Shown here piece after piece: positions 52,278 to 61,838 of a stretch of DNA of 64,000 nt. The DNA comes from B1 sp964355075 (GTDB lineage Bacteria > Bacteroidota > Bacteroidia > UKL13-3). The position numbers and the translations under genes were made by a program. The notes under the pieces were generated by a model that was not told the origin of the DNA, made no database searches, and saw only the letters and a program-made list of their open reading frames with translations. The stretch spans positions 153,198 through 217,197 of the forward strand of contig CAYHCF010000002.1 of the NCBI GenBank assembly GCA_964355075.1, in the 5' to 3' direction. The first letter of the stretch is position 1. Each line of letters begins with the position of its first letter.

Positions 52278-53738
52278 TTATTTCTTCGGTATGTTCTTTA
52301 AGGTCTCAAGCAAATAGTTCCAAAAATCTTCTACCGATTTAATATCTACCCTTTCATCCGGTGAATGCGGGGAGCGGATCGTAGGGCCAAATGAAATCAT
52401 ATCCCAATTAGGATAAACACTGCCCAACAAGCCACATTCCAAACCTGCGTGTACCGCTTGTAATTTGGGTTCTTTTCCATATAAATTTTTGAATACCGTT
52501 TTCATAGTTTCAAGAATTTCAGAATTTACATTTGGTTTCCATCCCGGATAAGAACCTGTCCGCTCCAATTCAGCTCCTGCCAATTCAAATCCGCTTGCAA
52601 TGGCATGGGCAATATCTTCTTTCTGTGATTCAACCGAACTGCGCTGTAAGGTTTCAACCTGAGCCAATCCGTTCTCCACTTTTACTATGGCCACATTGTT
52701 TGAAGTTTCAACCAAACCGATCATATCGGCACTCATCCCAAAAACGCCATTCGGACAGGTATAAACCGCATTTAAAAACTTATTTTGATTCACTGAATCC
52801 ATCACATTTTCAGGCAAAGTTGTGGCTTCGGCAGAAATTTGTAATCCTGGATCTGTAGTCGCCAGTTCTTTTTGAACCATAACCGTAAAATCTTTTATGA
52901 AATTAACAAATGCATCTTTTTTATCGTTCGGTACGGTTACCACTGCATTCGATTCACGCGGAATTGCATTTCTCAGATTGCCACCAGAAACAGTTGAAAC
53001 GGCTAATCCATATTCTCTTGAAGCATTCCAAAGAATACGGTTCATGATTTTATTTGAATTACCACGACCCAAATTAATATCTAATCCGGAGTGACCGCCC
53101 TTCAAACCCTTTACAGCAATTTTGAAGGCGCTTGAATTTGGATTTGCGGCCTCGGCAGTGTATCTTATTTTAGCCACTGTGTTTTCCCCGCCTGCGCAAC
53201 CAATAAATATTTCTCCATGATCCTCAGAATCGAGATTAATAAGAATGTCCGCTTTTAAAATTCCGCCTTCCAGTTCAAAGGCTCCGGTCATACCTGTTTC
53301 CTCATCAAACGTAATTAAACATTCGAGCGGACCATGTTGTAAATCCTTTGATGCCAAAATTGCCATGGAGGCGCACATGCCAATTCCATTGTCAGAGCCA
53401 AGCGTTGTGCCAGTTGCATGAACCCAACCATCAACGATACGTGGTTTAATCGGATCAGTCAGAAAATCATGCACGGTATCATTATTTTTTTGTGGAACCA
53501 TGTCCATATGGCTTTGCATCACCACTGCTTTCCTGTTTTCATATCCGGGCGTTGCAGGTTTACGCAGGATTACATTTCCTGCTTTATCAGTAAAACCTTC
53601 AAAGCCATTTGTTTTTGCAAAATTCAAAATGAATTCGCGAATTTTCTCTTCATGTTTTGAAGGGCGTGGAACATTACATACATCTTCGAAGATGCTCCAT
53701 ACTTCCTGTGGTTTCAGGCTTCCTAGTACTCTTGTCAT
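52278..53738 (-). CDS. pepD: Aminoacyl-histidine dipeptidase (PepD, M20C)
   Basis: A 486-residue cytosolic metallo-dipeptidase of the M20C type that cuts Xaa-His and other dipeptides. Two-zinc site motifs are visible: VVMQSHMDMVPQKN (first His), GTTLGSDNGIGM (bridging Asp), TFDEETGMTGA (catalytic Glu-Glu), and HAGLECGLLG and FGPTIRSPHSPDERVDIKSV (later ligands). The central lid domain lies between. The gene follows the PqqD-like gene by 8 bp and so is probably co-transcribed with it. With nearby OPT and POT transporters it suggests peptide use as a nutrient. Confidence 0.94.
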   Translation of the reverse strand: MTRVLGSLKPQEVWSIFEDVCNVPRPSKHEEKIREFILNFAKTNGFEGFTDKAGNVILRKPATPGYENRKAVVMQSHMDMVPQKNNDTVHDFLTDPIKPRIVDGWVHATGTTLGSDNGIGMCASMAILASKDLQHGPLECLITFDEETGMTGAFELEGGILKADILINLDSEDHGEIFIGCAGGENTVAKIRYTAEAANPNSSAFKIAVKGLKGGHSGLDINLGRGNSNKIMNRILWNASREYGLAVSTVSGGNLRNAIPRESNAVVTVPNDKKDAFVNFIKDFTVMVQKELATTDPGLQISAEATTLPENVMDSVNQNKFLNAVYTCPNGVFGMSADMIGLVETSNNVAIVKVENGLAQVETLQRSSVESQKEDIAHAIASGFELAGAELERTGSYPGWKPNVNSEILETMKTVFKNLYGKEPKLQAVHAGLECGLLGSVYPNWDMISFGPTIRSPHSPDERVDIKSVEDFWNYLLETLKNIPKK

Positions 53739-53746
53739 AATTATTA

Positions 53747-54100
53747 TTATTTATTTAGATCGTTAAATCGGATGAATTGATTGGTATATAAATGGGTTAA
53801 AAAAGAAGTTACCCTTTCTTCAGCAGGTTGAATTTTTTCGCCATATTTTTCAGTCATTAAATCGCAAATACCCTGTACGTTTTTCTTGCCGTCAATCAAC
53901 AACCAGGTCTCCGTACCAAATTCATCCAGTTTCAAGGGAATATACTTGTTCTTTAATAAAGGCAGTAAATATCTTCCAAAGAATTTACTGGTAAAGCGGG
54001 GAATTAATATGGAAACTTTCCCATTATCTTTCATCTCATAACCATGAATACATTCAGGAGTAAGTTCGAGATAATTGATTGGTGTTTTTTTTGAGGTCAT
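53747..54100 (-). CDS. PqqD-like protein
   Basis: A 117-residue protein resembling the PqqD superfamily (winged-helix-like chaperones that bind peptides). The most similar part is FGTETWLLIDGKKNVQGICD, followed by the helix that contains EERVTSFLTHLYTNQFIRF. PqqD homologues in Bacteroidota are widespread and often occur without any PQQ or RiPP synthesis gene; none is found here. It sits 8 bp upstream of pepD, and a terminator precedes it. The role is unknown. Its link with a dipeptidase is notable but may be accidental. Confidence 0.75.
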   Translation of the reverse strand: MTSKKTPINYLELTPECIHGYEMKDNGKVSILIPRFTSKFFGRYLLPLLKNKYIPLKLDEFGTETWLLIDGKKNVQGICDLMTEKYGEKIQPAEERVTSFLTHLYTNQFIRFNDLNK

Positions 54101-54143
54101 TATTAATAAGGACTGAATGGCTTAAATTATTTTATTGCATAGA

Positions 54144-54191
54144 GATTAAAAAAGTGTGTCAGGATAAAATTCCTGACACACTTTTTTAATC
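54144..54191. terminator. Strong bidirectional terminator behind the OPT transporter
   Basis: A 21-bp perfect stem (core AAGTGTGTCAGGA/TCCTGACACACTT plus AT pairs) with loop TAAAAT and T-runs on both strands. It lies 8 bp behind the OPT gene stop and 43 bp before the PqqD-like start. Confidence 0.88.
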
Positions 54192-54199
54192 ATTATATC

Positions 54200-56263
54200 T
54201 TAGAAATTTGCGGTGGGAGGAGCTGGTTCATTAGGATCACCGGCATTTTTAATTGGAACACTTACCAATATATATCCGATAATAACCAATACCAACAGAC
54301 TCACCAGGAACGATGGTTCTTTAAATATTTCGGGAATAGGAACCTCCAAAAAGTAGAACAAAGCAAATACAAGACCCATCAAAGCTTCTCCAGCAATAAA
54401 CCCGGATGCAAGCAATACACCGGTATTTTCAACCCTTGCTTTTTGTGCTTCATTGTGTTTTTTCCTTTCGTTTATCAATTCTACAATTCCTTTAATGATT
54501 CCACCGAGGAAAATTGCAAAGGTAGTAGCCAGGGGTAAATACATCCCCACACTCACCAGCATCGGGCTTTTCACCTGCATTAATATGAATCCCAATCCCA
54601 TCAGCATGCCAACAATAATTAAAGGCCACGCCATTTGACCACCTACTATTCCTTGTGATAACATCGCCATCAGACTCGCTTGTGGTGCCGATAAATTCTT
54701 GCTTCCGAATCCACCTTCGTAACCATCTTTTATCCCTTTAGCAATATCACCTTCATTTAAAATAATCAGTACACCAAACATCACAGAACCTGCAAGAACA
54801 ACACCAATTAAATCACCAATTTGCATCTTCCAGGGTGTTCCACCTAAAATATGTCCTGCTTTTAAATCCTGTAACATTTCACCGGCTACTGCTGCCGAAA
54901 CGCAAACAATGGCCGCCACACCCAAAACGGATGCAACACCTTCATTTCCGGTAACGCCCAGAGCAACCAAAATTAATGCGGTAATAACTAACGTTGTTAA
55001 GGTAAGTCCGCTAATCGGGTTATTACTTGATCCCATAATTCCAACCAGGTATCCGGATACGGCACCAAAGAAAAAAGCCAGAATAATGAGAAGGGTTGAG
55101 GCGGCTATTGCAACAATCAATGAAGTATTGAAAATAAAATAGGTGATAGAGAAAGTTGCAATCGCTACTCCCAAAATTCCCATCATAATCCAGGTAAAGC
55201 TAATGTCTTTTTCATTTCTCGGAGTATCAACCACCGTACCTGATGCTGCTTTTTTTACATCACCTACCGACCGCGAAATTCCTGCTACCAGGCTTTTTCT
55301 CATCTTAAATAAGGTAAATCCGGCTCCCATAAGCATACCACCAATAGCAATAGGACGTACAATAAAGCGCCAAACCTGACTGATCTGAAAGTCAGGATCA
55401 CTCACTTTAGCCAAAGCGGCGTCCATAGTAAGCGATGTGTCTTTTCCCATTATGTATATCGCCCAGGCATTAAGGTCAAGGCCGGGACTGATAAAATATA
55501 AAATGATAGGTGCCAATAAACCCCAGGCAATCAATCCTCCGCTAAAATTCAATGCGCCCAATTTAGGTCCGATGATATAACCAACACCCATATAGGCAGG
55601 GCTTATTTCAGGAGAGCTCAGCAGCAAACCTCCCTGTCCGGTGATAGTTGTTCCGGCGATGGTTTGTTTTGAGAATGGCATAAAATGCTTCCAAGTGAGT
55701 GCAAACAATTTAAAGTCACCGAGAATTTTTATGATGGCACCGGCACCCATGGCTGCAAAAAGAAATTTTGAACTGTCACCGGAATTCCGGCCAGCTTTAT
55801 GAATTTCGGCAGCGGCGATAGATTCTGGAAACGGAAGTTCAGCATCTTCAACCATCACTCTTCTCAGCAGTGCAACGAACATAATACCCAGTACACCACC
55901 AGAAATTAAAATCAGAGTTGAGGTAAGGTAATGACCCGGAGTATAAAAATCAGGCCATACACCCGACACAAAAAATGCGGGTAAGGTAAAAATCGCACCG
56001 GCAGCAACCGACTCCCCTATTGAACCAACGGTACGCGCAAAATTTTCTTCAAGGATACTTCCTTTTAATACCTTTAAGATTGCCATACTAATAACTGCAG
56101 CCGGATAAGTGGCAGCTATGGTCATTCCGGCCTTCAATCCAAGGTATGCATTAGCTGCTCCAAGAATAACCGACATGAAAAGACCTATGACCAGAGCCCT
56201 AACGGTAAACTCTGCCATATTTGTTTCCGGAGAAACAAAAGGTACAAATTTTTTCTGTTGCAT
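54200..56263 (-). CDS. OPT-family oligopeptide transporter
   Basis: A 687-residue membrane protein of the oligopeptide transporter family, with roughly 14-16 predicted spans. Conserved segments are GLKAGMTIAATYPAAVISMA near the N-terminus, SIGESVAAGAIFTLPAFFV, NPISGLTLTTLVITALILVA (NPxSG motif) and AGHILGGTPWKMQIGDLIG. Bacterial members may take up oligopeptides or metal-siderophore complexes; the substrate is unknown. It has its own promoter (56288-56317) and terminator. The divergent neighbour is a POT-family peptide transporter, so peptide uptake is the favoured role. Confidence 0.92.
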   Translation of the reverse strand: MQQKKFVPFVSPETNMAEFTVRALVIGLFMSVILGAANAYLGLKAGMTIAATYPAAVISMAILKVLKGSILEENFARTVGSIGESVAAGAIFTLPAFFVSGVWPDFYTPGHYLTSTLILISGGVLGIMFVALLRRVMVEDAELPFPESIAAAEIHKAGRNSGDSSKFLFAAMGAGAIIKILGDFKLFALTWKHFMPFSKQTIAGTTITGQGGLLLSSPEISPAYMGVGYIIGPKLGALNFSGGLIAWGLLAPIILYFISPGLDLNAWAIYIMGKDTSLTMDAALAKVSDPDFQISQVWRFIVRPIAIGGMLMGAGFTLFKMRKSLVAGISRSVGDVKKAASGTVVDTPRNEKDISFTWIMMGILGVAIATFSITYFIFNTSLIVAIAASTLLIILAFFFGAVSGYLVGIMGSSNNPISGLTLTTLVITALILVALGVTGNEGVASVLGVAAIVCVSAAVAGEMLQDLKAGHILGGTPWKMQIGDLIGVVLAGSVMFGVLIILNEGDIAKGIKDGYEGGFGSKNLSAPQASLMAMLSQGIVGGQMAWPLIIVGMLMGLGFILMQVKSPMLVSVGMYLPLATTFAIFLGGIIKGIVELINERKKHNEAQKARVENTGVLLASGFIAGEALMGLVFALFYFLEVPIPEIFKEPSFLVSLLVLVIIGYILVSVPIKNAGDPNEPAPPTANF

Positions 56264-56287
56264 TTTATTTTATTAATTATGTATATG

Positions 56288-56317
56288 CAAATATATTTTT
56301 TTTGCAATACTACACAA
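56288..56317 (-). promoter_or_regulatory. OPT transporter promoter
   Basis: On the minus strand TTG (56315-56317), 19 nt, then TATATTTG (56288-56295). The predicted transcription start lies about 18 nt before the ATG at 56263. Confidence 0.7.
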
Positions 56318-56504
56318 GTCTGGCAACTGAGATATTGGATTTTTTTTGCCAGTTTCTCCATAAACCCAAACATATGGATTGAAGATCAGCTTTTTAGAAT
56401 ATTTCTAAATCCTAACTCCACAAAAAAAACAGCAAGATCAACGGAAGTTTGCAAATCCCACTTCAATTTATATCTTGCACACTGAAAAAATAATACAAGT
56501 TAAT

Positions 56505-58385
56505 ATGAGTCAAAAAGGACATCCAAAAGGTTTATACCTTCTTTATTTCACAGAAATGTGGGAGCGCCTGAGTTATTATGGAATGCGCTCTATCTTTATG
56601 CTTTATATGGTGAATGCGCTTTTGATGGATAAAGAATTTGCGTCAAAAATTTATGGAAGTTTCATCGGGCTTGTTTATCTAACACCCTTGTTGGGAGGAT
56701 ATATTGCCGATCATTATTGGGGAAACAGGCGCTCCATCATTTCCGGAGGTATATTAATGGCCATCGGGCAATTCTTTATGTTTTTAAGCGGTTCCTATTA
56801 TCAATCTCCGGAGCTGGCTCATACGCTCATGTACACCGGTTTGGGTATTGCCATCATCGGTAATGGATTATTCAAACCAAACATTTCGACCATGGTAGGT
56901 TCTTTGTACGAAAAAGGTGATCACCGGGTTGACTCGGCATTTACGATTTTTTACCAGGGCATTAATATAGGTGCGCTGTTGGCTCCACTTATTTGTGGTG
57001 GTTTGGGAGAAAGATATGATGCTGCCGGAGCCGTAATTCCAACTGCTTTCAAATGGGGATTTTTTGCAGCTTTTGTCGGCATGTCAATAAGTATGGTGGG
57101 TTTTGTGTTTCTGAAAAAGAAATTCCTGGTAACACCTGAAGGTCATGCCATAGGAGTTTCACCTAAGGAAATAAGAGAAAGAAAAGGGGAAACGAAGGTT
57201 GAAGTTGCCATGAATCCATTAAGAATTGTTATTGGAATTGCCGCATTTATACTCACATACTGTCTGTTTTATTTTGTTTTCGATACGGATATAATTGGTT
57301 CCATCATATTCTCCAGTTGTATTGTATTACCAGTGATGATCCTTTTTGATCCTTCCTTAACAAAAATTGAAATTCACAGGATTCTGGTTATTTATATCAT
57401 TGCTTTCTTTGTAATCTTCTTTTGGAGTGCCTACGAACAAGCCGGTTCATCGCTTACTTTTTTTGCGGATGAACAAACCGACCGGCATATTTTCGGCATT
57501 ATACTTCCTGCCAGTTTCTTCCAGGTGGTAAATCCTGTTTTCATTATTATCATTGCGCCCATACTCGTTTCAATCTGGACTTTTCTGGATAAACGGGGTA
57601 AAGAACCCATCTTCTCTGTAAAACAGGCAATGGGTCTTGCGCTACTCGCTTTGGGATATTGGTTTATCGCTTTGGGCGTTAAAGGTATTCAACCCTGGGA
57701 AAAAGTAAGCATGTTCTGGCTTACCGGATTGTATCTGATTCATACGGTTGGTGAGTTGTGTCTCTCCCCAATAGGATTGTCAATGGTAGTAAAAATGGCA
57801 CCTGTTCGTTTAGCATCGCTGATGATGGGGGTTTGGTTTTTAAGCAATTCATCTGCCAATAAATTTGCCGGGAATTTAAGTGCCTTATATCCTCAGGAGG
57901 TAAAAATGGAGACCCTTGCAATGGCTGATACCAGCCTTATAAACCAGATTGCAGCCAACCCGATCGATACCAATGTAAAAAACATGACGGCAAAAGATTT
58001 TGTTAGTTTACCTTCAGCCAATGTTAAATTTGATAATGAGAACTTAATATCCCTGCAAATGGACACTGTAAAAAGAGATGTTTCAGTGTACCATATCAAG
58101 CTGATCCGAATCGCAAACGCACAATTTAATAATGCAGTAGTGAGTTCTGATGGAAAATTTTTATTGGGTTACAAGAAAATTGTGAAGAAGAATGATGGTA
58201 TAGAGAGCATTACTGAAAAAGTTGAAATCTGGAATCTTCAACCTACCAAACCTAAATTTTTGGGTTATTCAATCGATAATCTATACGACTTTTTTATGAT
58301 ATTCGTTTATATGGCAGGTGCGGCAGCTATTCTGCTATTTGCCATCAATAAATGGTTGATCAAAATGATGCACGGTATCAGATAG
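56505..58385 (+). CDS. POT-family (PTR2) proton-coupled di/tripeptide transporter with C-terminal insertion
   Basis: A 626-residue MFS peptide transporter of the POT family. The proton-coupling ExxER motif is EMWERLSYYGM near residue 19, and the family signature GNGLFKPNISTMVGSLYEKG follows transmembrane helix 4. The start at 56505 fits the usual short N-terminus; an ATG 10 codons upstream is less likely. Between the helix around LSPIGLSMVVKMAPVRLASL and the last span (IFVYMAGAAAILLFAINKWL) lies an insertion of about 120 residues, apparently outside the membrane, not present in shorter POT proteins. It is divergent from the OPT gene and 14 bp upstream of DUF4197. Confidence 0.92.
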   Translation: MSQKGHPKGLYLLYFTEMWERLSYYGMRSIFMLYMVNALLMDKEFASKIYGSFIGLVYLTPLLGGYIADHYWGNRRSIISGGILMAIGQFFMFLSGSYYQSPELAHTLMYTGLGIAIIGNGLFKPNISTMVGSLYEKGDHRVDSAFTIFYQGINIGALLAPLICGGLGERYDAAGAVIPTAFKWGFFAAFVGMSISMVGFVFLKKKFLVTPEGHAIGVSPKEIRERKGETKVEVAMNPLRIVIGIAAFILTYCLFYFVFDTDIIGSIIFSSCIVLPVMILFDPSLTKIEIHRILVIYIIAFFVIFFWSAYEQAGSSLTFFADEQTDRHIFGIILPASFFQVVNPVFIIIIAPILVSIWTFLDKRGKEPIFSVKQAMGLALLALGYWFIALGVKGIQPWEKVSMFWLTGLYLIHTVGELCLSPIGLSMVVKMAPVRLASLMMGVWFLSNSSANKFAGNLSALYPQEVKMETLAMADTSLINQIAANPIDTNVKNMTAKDFVSLPSANVKFDNENLISLQMDTVKRDVSVYHIKLIRIANAQFNNAVVSSDGKFLLGYKKIVKKNDGIESITEKVEIWNLQPTKPKFLGYSIDNLYDFFMIFVYMAGAAAILLFAINKWLIKMMHGIR

Positions 58386-58399
58386 AATTTAGATACAAC

Positions 58400-59134
58400 A
58401 TGAGAAAATCAATTCTGTATTTTAGCTTTATTGCCCTATTTACCGGTTTCGGATTCAGTTCCTGTGAGCAGGCAAAAGAAATTTTGACTGCCACGGGCTT
58501 AAGCAATGCTGAAGTAATTGAAGGCCTGAAAACTGCCCTGAACATTGGAAGCGACACTTCAGTAGGAAAACTATCAAAATTAGATGGGTATTTTAAAGAT
58601 GAGCTGGTAAAAATTGCATTGCCTCCTGAAGCATTGCCTGCCTATAATGTGGTTAACAGCATTCCCGGTGGCAGTATTTTGATTGACAACGCAGTTTTAT
58701 CCATTAACCGTGCAGCAGAAGATGCGGCACCCGAAGCCAAAACCATTTTTGTGACTGCCATTACCGGCATTACCATAGCCGATGGTTTTGCCATATTAAA
58801 TGGTGGCGATACCGCGGCAACGGTGTACTTGAATAACAAAACCTATACACCGCTGGTATCTGCATTCACTCCTAAAATACAAACTTCTTTAAGCAAACCC
58901 ATAATATTAAATACTTCGGCAGAAGAGGCTTATTCAAAATTAATCAGCGCATACAATACTGCCTCTTTGGGAGGTCTCTTGTTTCCACAAATTACAACCA
59001 ATACCTTAAGTCAGCATGTTACCCAAAAAGCATTGGATGGTTTGTTTATAAAGGTTGCCGAAGAAGAAAAGAAAATTCGCAAAGATCCGCTTCACCGGGT
59101 GAATGATATTTTGAAGAAGGTTTTCGGGAAGTAG
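58400..59134 (+). CDS. DUF4197 lipoprotein
   Basis: A 244-residue DUF4197-family protein with a signal peptide and lipobox ending FSSC (MRKSILYFSFIALFTGFGFS). The mature protein begins with EQAKEILTATGLSNAEVIEG and matches the family pattern of long helices (KTALNIGSDTSVGKLSK, then FILKDELVKIALP-like) and a C-terminal KDPLHRVNDILKKVF. The role is unknown; it is periplasmic or outer-membrane attached. It starts 14 bp behind the POT transporter stop, so the two may share a transcript. The ATG at 58400 is chosen because the signal peptide begins there. Confidence 0.86.
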   Translation: MRKSILYFSFIALFTGFGFSSCEQAKEILTATGLSNAEVIEGLKTALNIGSDTSVGKLSKLDGYFKDELVKIALPPEALPAYNVVNSIPGGSILIDNAVLSINRAAEDAAPEAKTIFVTAITGITIADGFAILNGGDTAATVYLNNKTYTPLVSAFTPKIQTSLSKPIILNTSAEEAYSKLISAYNTASLGGLLFPQITTNTLSQHVTQKALDGLFIKVAEEEKKIRKDPLHRVNDILKKVFGK

Positions 59135-59241
59135 TGACAATCTCTTTTAACAAATTCTATCAATGAATAGTTTTAGAATTTGTCCAAATAATAGGGGGTT
59201 AAGACAATACTTTGCATTTCAAAATGGGCAGGTGGAAGCAT

Positions 59242-59501
59242 TAGGAAATGATGAATGATGAATGATGAACGCCGAATGTCGAAGTAAGGGAAATAGGAAA
59301 TGATGAATGATGAACGCCGAANNNNNNNNNNNNNNNNNNNNNNNNNNNNNNNNNNNNNNNNNNNNNNNNNNNNNNNNNNNNNNNNNNNNNNNNNNNNNNN
59401 NNNNNNNNNNNNNNNNNNNNNGAACGCCGAATGTCGAAGTAAGGGAAATAGGAAATGATGAATGATGAACGCCGAATGTCGAATGTCGAAGTAAGGGAAA
59501 T
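59242..59501. repeat. 45-bp tandem repeat array with a 100-N gap
   Basis: The 45-bp unit contains GAAGTAAGGGAAATAGGAAA then a TGATGAA repeat and ends GAACGCCGAATGTC. One unit plus partial copies lie before the gap and about two after it. Small internal duplications (GAATGTC twice at 59475-59488) are seen. It fills the 380-bp stretch between the DUF4197 and DPP-IV-like stops. There is no gene; open frames across it only translate the repeat. Confidence 0.88.
59322..59421. other. Assembly gap of 100 N inside the 45-bp array
   Basis: Exactly 100 N flanked by the same repeat unit. Real length unknown. Confidence 0.97.
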
Positions 59502-59518
59502 AACAAATCAGGCAAATA

Positions 59519-61729
59519 CTATAGCTTCTCTAAAATAAACCTCGTCAGTCTGTCATATAAATGGATGCGGGTTTTTCCGCCACTGATCCCATGGTTTTTG
59601 TTAGGATAAAATTCCGAATCAAACCGTACCCCTTTTTTAATCATCGCGTCTACCATCTCAACCGTGTTCTGAAAATGCACATTGTCGTCGGCCGTTCCGT
59701 GAATCAGCAGGTAATTACCTTTTATTTTTTCAACATGGTTAATGGGTGAATTGCTGTCGTAATTATCTCCGTTTTCTTTGGGTGTACGCATAAAACGTTC
59801 GGTGTAAATATTATCGTAATAACGCCAATTGGTTACCGGAGCTACCGAAATGGCTGTTTTAAAAACATCATTCCCTTTGCTGATGCCCAATCCTGCCATA
59901 TAACCACCATAACTCCATCCCCAGATGCCGATACGGTTTGGATCCACATAACTTAATTTGCTCAATTGTTTTGCTGCGTAAATCTGGTCTTCTATCTCAA
60001 ATTTACCCAGGTTCAGATAGGTGCATTTTTTAAATTCTTCTCCCTTAAAACCGGTTCCGCGGCCGTCAATAGAAACAATTATATAACCTTTTTGAGCCAA
60101 TAACTGATACCAGAAATAATTGCCTCCCATCCAGCGGTTTATTACTGTTTGAGAACCCGGCCCTCCGTAGACATACATCAATACCGGATATTTTTTGGTG
60201 CTGTCGAAATTGGCCGGTAATATGCGCCAAATATTCATTTCCTGACCCAATTCATTTTTGATTGTACTAAACCTGGCCAGACTCAAACCATATATTGCAA
60301 TTTTTGTTTTTAACGCATTGTTATCTTCGAGTATTCGAATCATTTTTCCTTCTTTGTTTCGCAAAGTGTATTCTGAAGGCGTATTCATGGTGCTCATAAT
60401 ATCCAGGAAATAGGTGAAATCGCTGTTAAACAGGGCGCTGTGCCAACCCGGGTTTAAAGTCATTTGTTTTTTATTTTTACCATTTAAACCCACACTGTAA
60501 ATATACCGCTCCGTTGAATTTATCTCGGAAGAGCTGAACCAAACGCACTTGCTTTTTTCATCCACACCCAAAAAATCGTCCACATCAAAACGGCCTTTGG
60601 TAAGCTGTTTTACCAATTTACCTTTCAGATCAAACAAGTATAAATGGTTAAATCCATCGCGCTCGCTGCTGATTAAAAATGTTTTTCCATCCTTTAAAAA
60701 AGTCAGATTATCGGTAATATCAATATAATACTTATTGTTTTCAGTAAAAATAACAGTTGATTTCCCCGTTTGTGTATTAGCTAAAAGCAACTCCAGTTTG
60801 TTTTGCAAACGGTTCAAACGTTGAATACATAAGGTATTATTGTCCAGTGTCCATTGTACCCTTGGCAGATAGATATCGGTTTCTTTACCTGTCTCCATTT
60901 CAGCAATCAGTTCCGATTTCAGATCATAAACAAATACATTTACCAGGGAGTTAGGTTCACCTGCTTTTGGATATTTAAATTTGTCTTGTTTCGGATAAAG
61001 GGTTCCGTACATGGCCATTTCATATTCGGGCACTTTGGTTTCATCCATTCTGTAAAAAGCGAGTTTATCACTTTGCGGACTCCAGAAAAAACCCTTCCAA
61101 ATCGCAAATTCTTCTTCGTAAACCCAATCGGTTGCCCCGTTGATTACTTGATTCTCCCTGCCATCTTTTGTGATCCGTTCTTCTTTCGAAAATCGTAAAT
61201 CATAAATATACAAATCATTTACTTTTACATAGGCCAGTTTATATCCATCAGGCGAGAATGTGGCATACCGAACTTTTTCGGTAATGGGGTTGAATAATTT
61301 TTTAGTTTTCAAATTATATATATAGACGATTCCCTTGCTACTGTGCCTGTAGATAGATTCCGACTCGGCAGAAATAAGCAGTTGACTTTCGTCGTCGCTG
61401 AATTTAAAACCATACAAATCAATACTTTTCCCTCCGCATGCATCCACAAAATCCTGATGCTTAACAAGTGTATCCACGCATTTTCCACTTTCAAATTCAT
61501 ATTTTAACAGGTTTTGCTTTTCATCGAGTTTGCAATAGAACCTGCCGTCATTCAACGAGGTGAATCCCGAAACACCCTTAGACATAAAGACTCCTTTCGA
61601 AAAAATATCTTCTAAGGTAATAGGCGTTTGAGTTTTTGTAAATTCATCTACTATAGTAACATTTTGAGCTCCGGTAAACTGAAGCGAAATAGCCAAAACG
61701 GCTGCAAAAAAGAGAATTCTGTTTTTCAT
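59519..61729 (-). CDS. Secreted S9B dipeptidyl peptidase (DPP-IV-like)
   Basis: A 736-residue serine peptidase of the prolyl oligopeptidase family, S9B. A signal peptide (MKNRILFFAAVLAISLQFTG) precedes an N-terminal beta-propeller of about 470 residues; its Glu-Glu motif that binds the N-terminus of substrates is in DWVYEEEFAIW. The C-terminal alpha/beta hydrolase domain has Ser in GIWGWSYGGYMAGLG, Asp in LIHGTADDNVHFQ and His in YPNKNHGISGGK. It removes N-terminal Xaa-Pro dipeptides in the periplasm or outside. The catalytic triad is complete. Confidence 0.94.
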   Translation of the reverse strand: MKNRILFFAAVLAISLQFTGAQNVTIVDEFTKTQTPITLEDIFSKGVFMSKGVSGFTSLNDGRFYCKLDEKQNLLKYEFESGKCVDTLVKHQDFVDACGGKSIDLYGFKFSDDESQLLISAESESIYRHSSKGIVYIYNLKTKKLFNPITEKVRYATFSPDGYKLAYVKVNDLYIYDLRFSKEERITKDGRENQVINGATDWVYEEEFAIWKGFFWSPQSDKLAFYRMDETKVPEYEMAMYGTLYPKQDKFKYPKAGEPNSLVNVFVYDLKSELIAEMETGKETDIYLPRVQWTLDNNTLCIQRLNRLQNKLELLLANTQTGKSTVIFTENNKYYIDITDNLTFLKDGKTFLISSERDGFNHLYLFDLKGKLVKQLTKGRFDVDDFLGVDEKSKCVWFSSSEINSTERYIYSVGLNGKNKKQMTLNPGWHSALFNSDFTYFLDIMSTMNTPSEYTLRNKEGKMIRILEDNNALKTKIAIYGLSLARFSTIKNELGQEMNIWRILPANFDSTKKYPVLMYVYGGPGSQTVINRWMGGNYFWYQLLAQKGYIIVSIDGRGTGFKGEEFKKCTYLNLGKFEIEDQIYAAKQLSKLSYVDPNRIGIWGWSYGGYMAGLGISKGNDVFKTAISVAPVTNWRYYDNIYTERFMRTPKENGDNYDSNSPINHVEKIKGNYLLIHGTADDNVHFQNTVEMVDAMIKKGVRFDSEFYPNKNHGISGGKTRIHLYDRLTRFILEKL

Positions 61730-61838
61730 TTAATGCGTTTTAATTTGTGCAAACCAAAGGTATTTGTGGCAAATAAAAAAGCTTTGCAGGCTGACAGGCT
61801 GTAGGGGGTTAGAATACTAAAATTCTTATCTTCGTCCC

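Noticed and set aside
53747..54100. PqqD-like gene as part of a RiPP cluster
   Set aside because: No radical SAM enzyme or precursor peptide is found nearby; stand-alone homologues are common in this phylum.
59219..59515. Frame through the 45-bp repeat with SAFIIHHF-type repeats
   Set aside because: Low-complexity repeat translation interrupted by N; not a protein gene.
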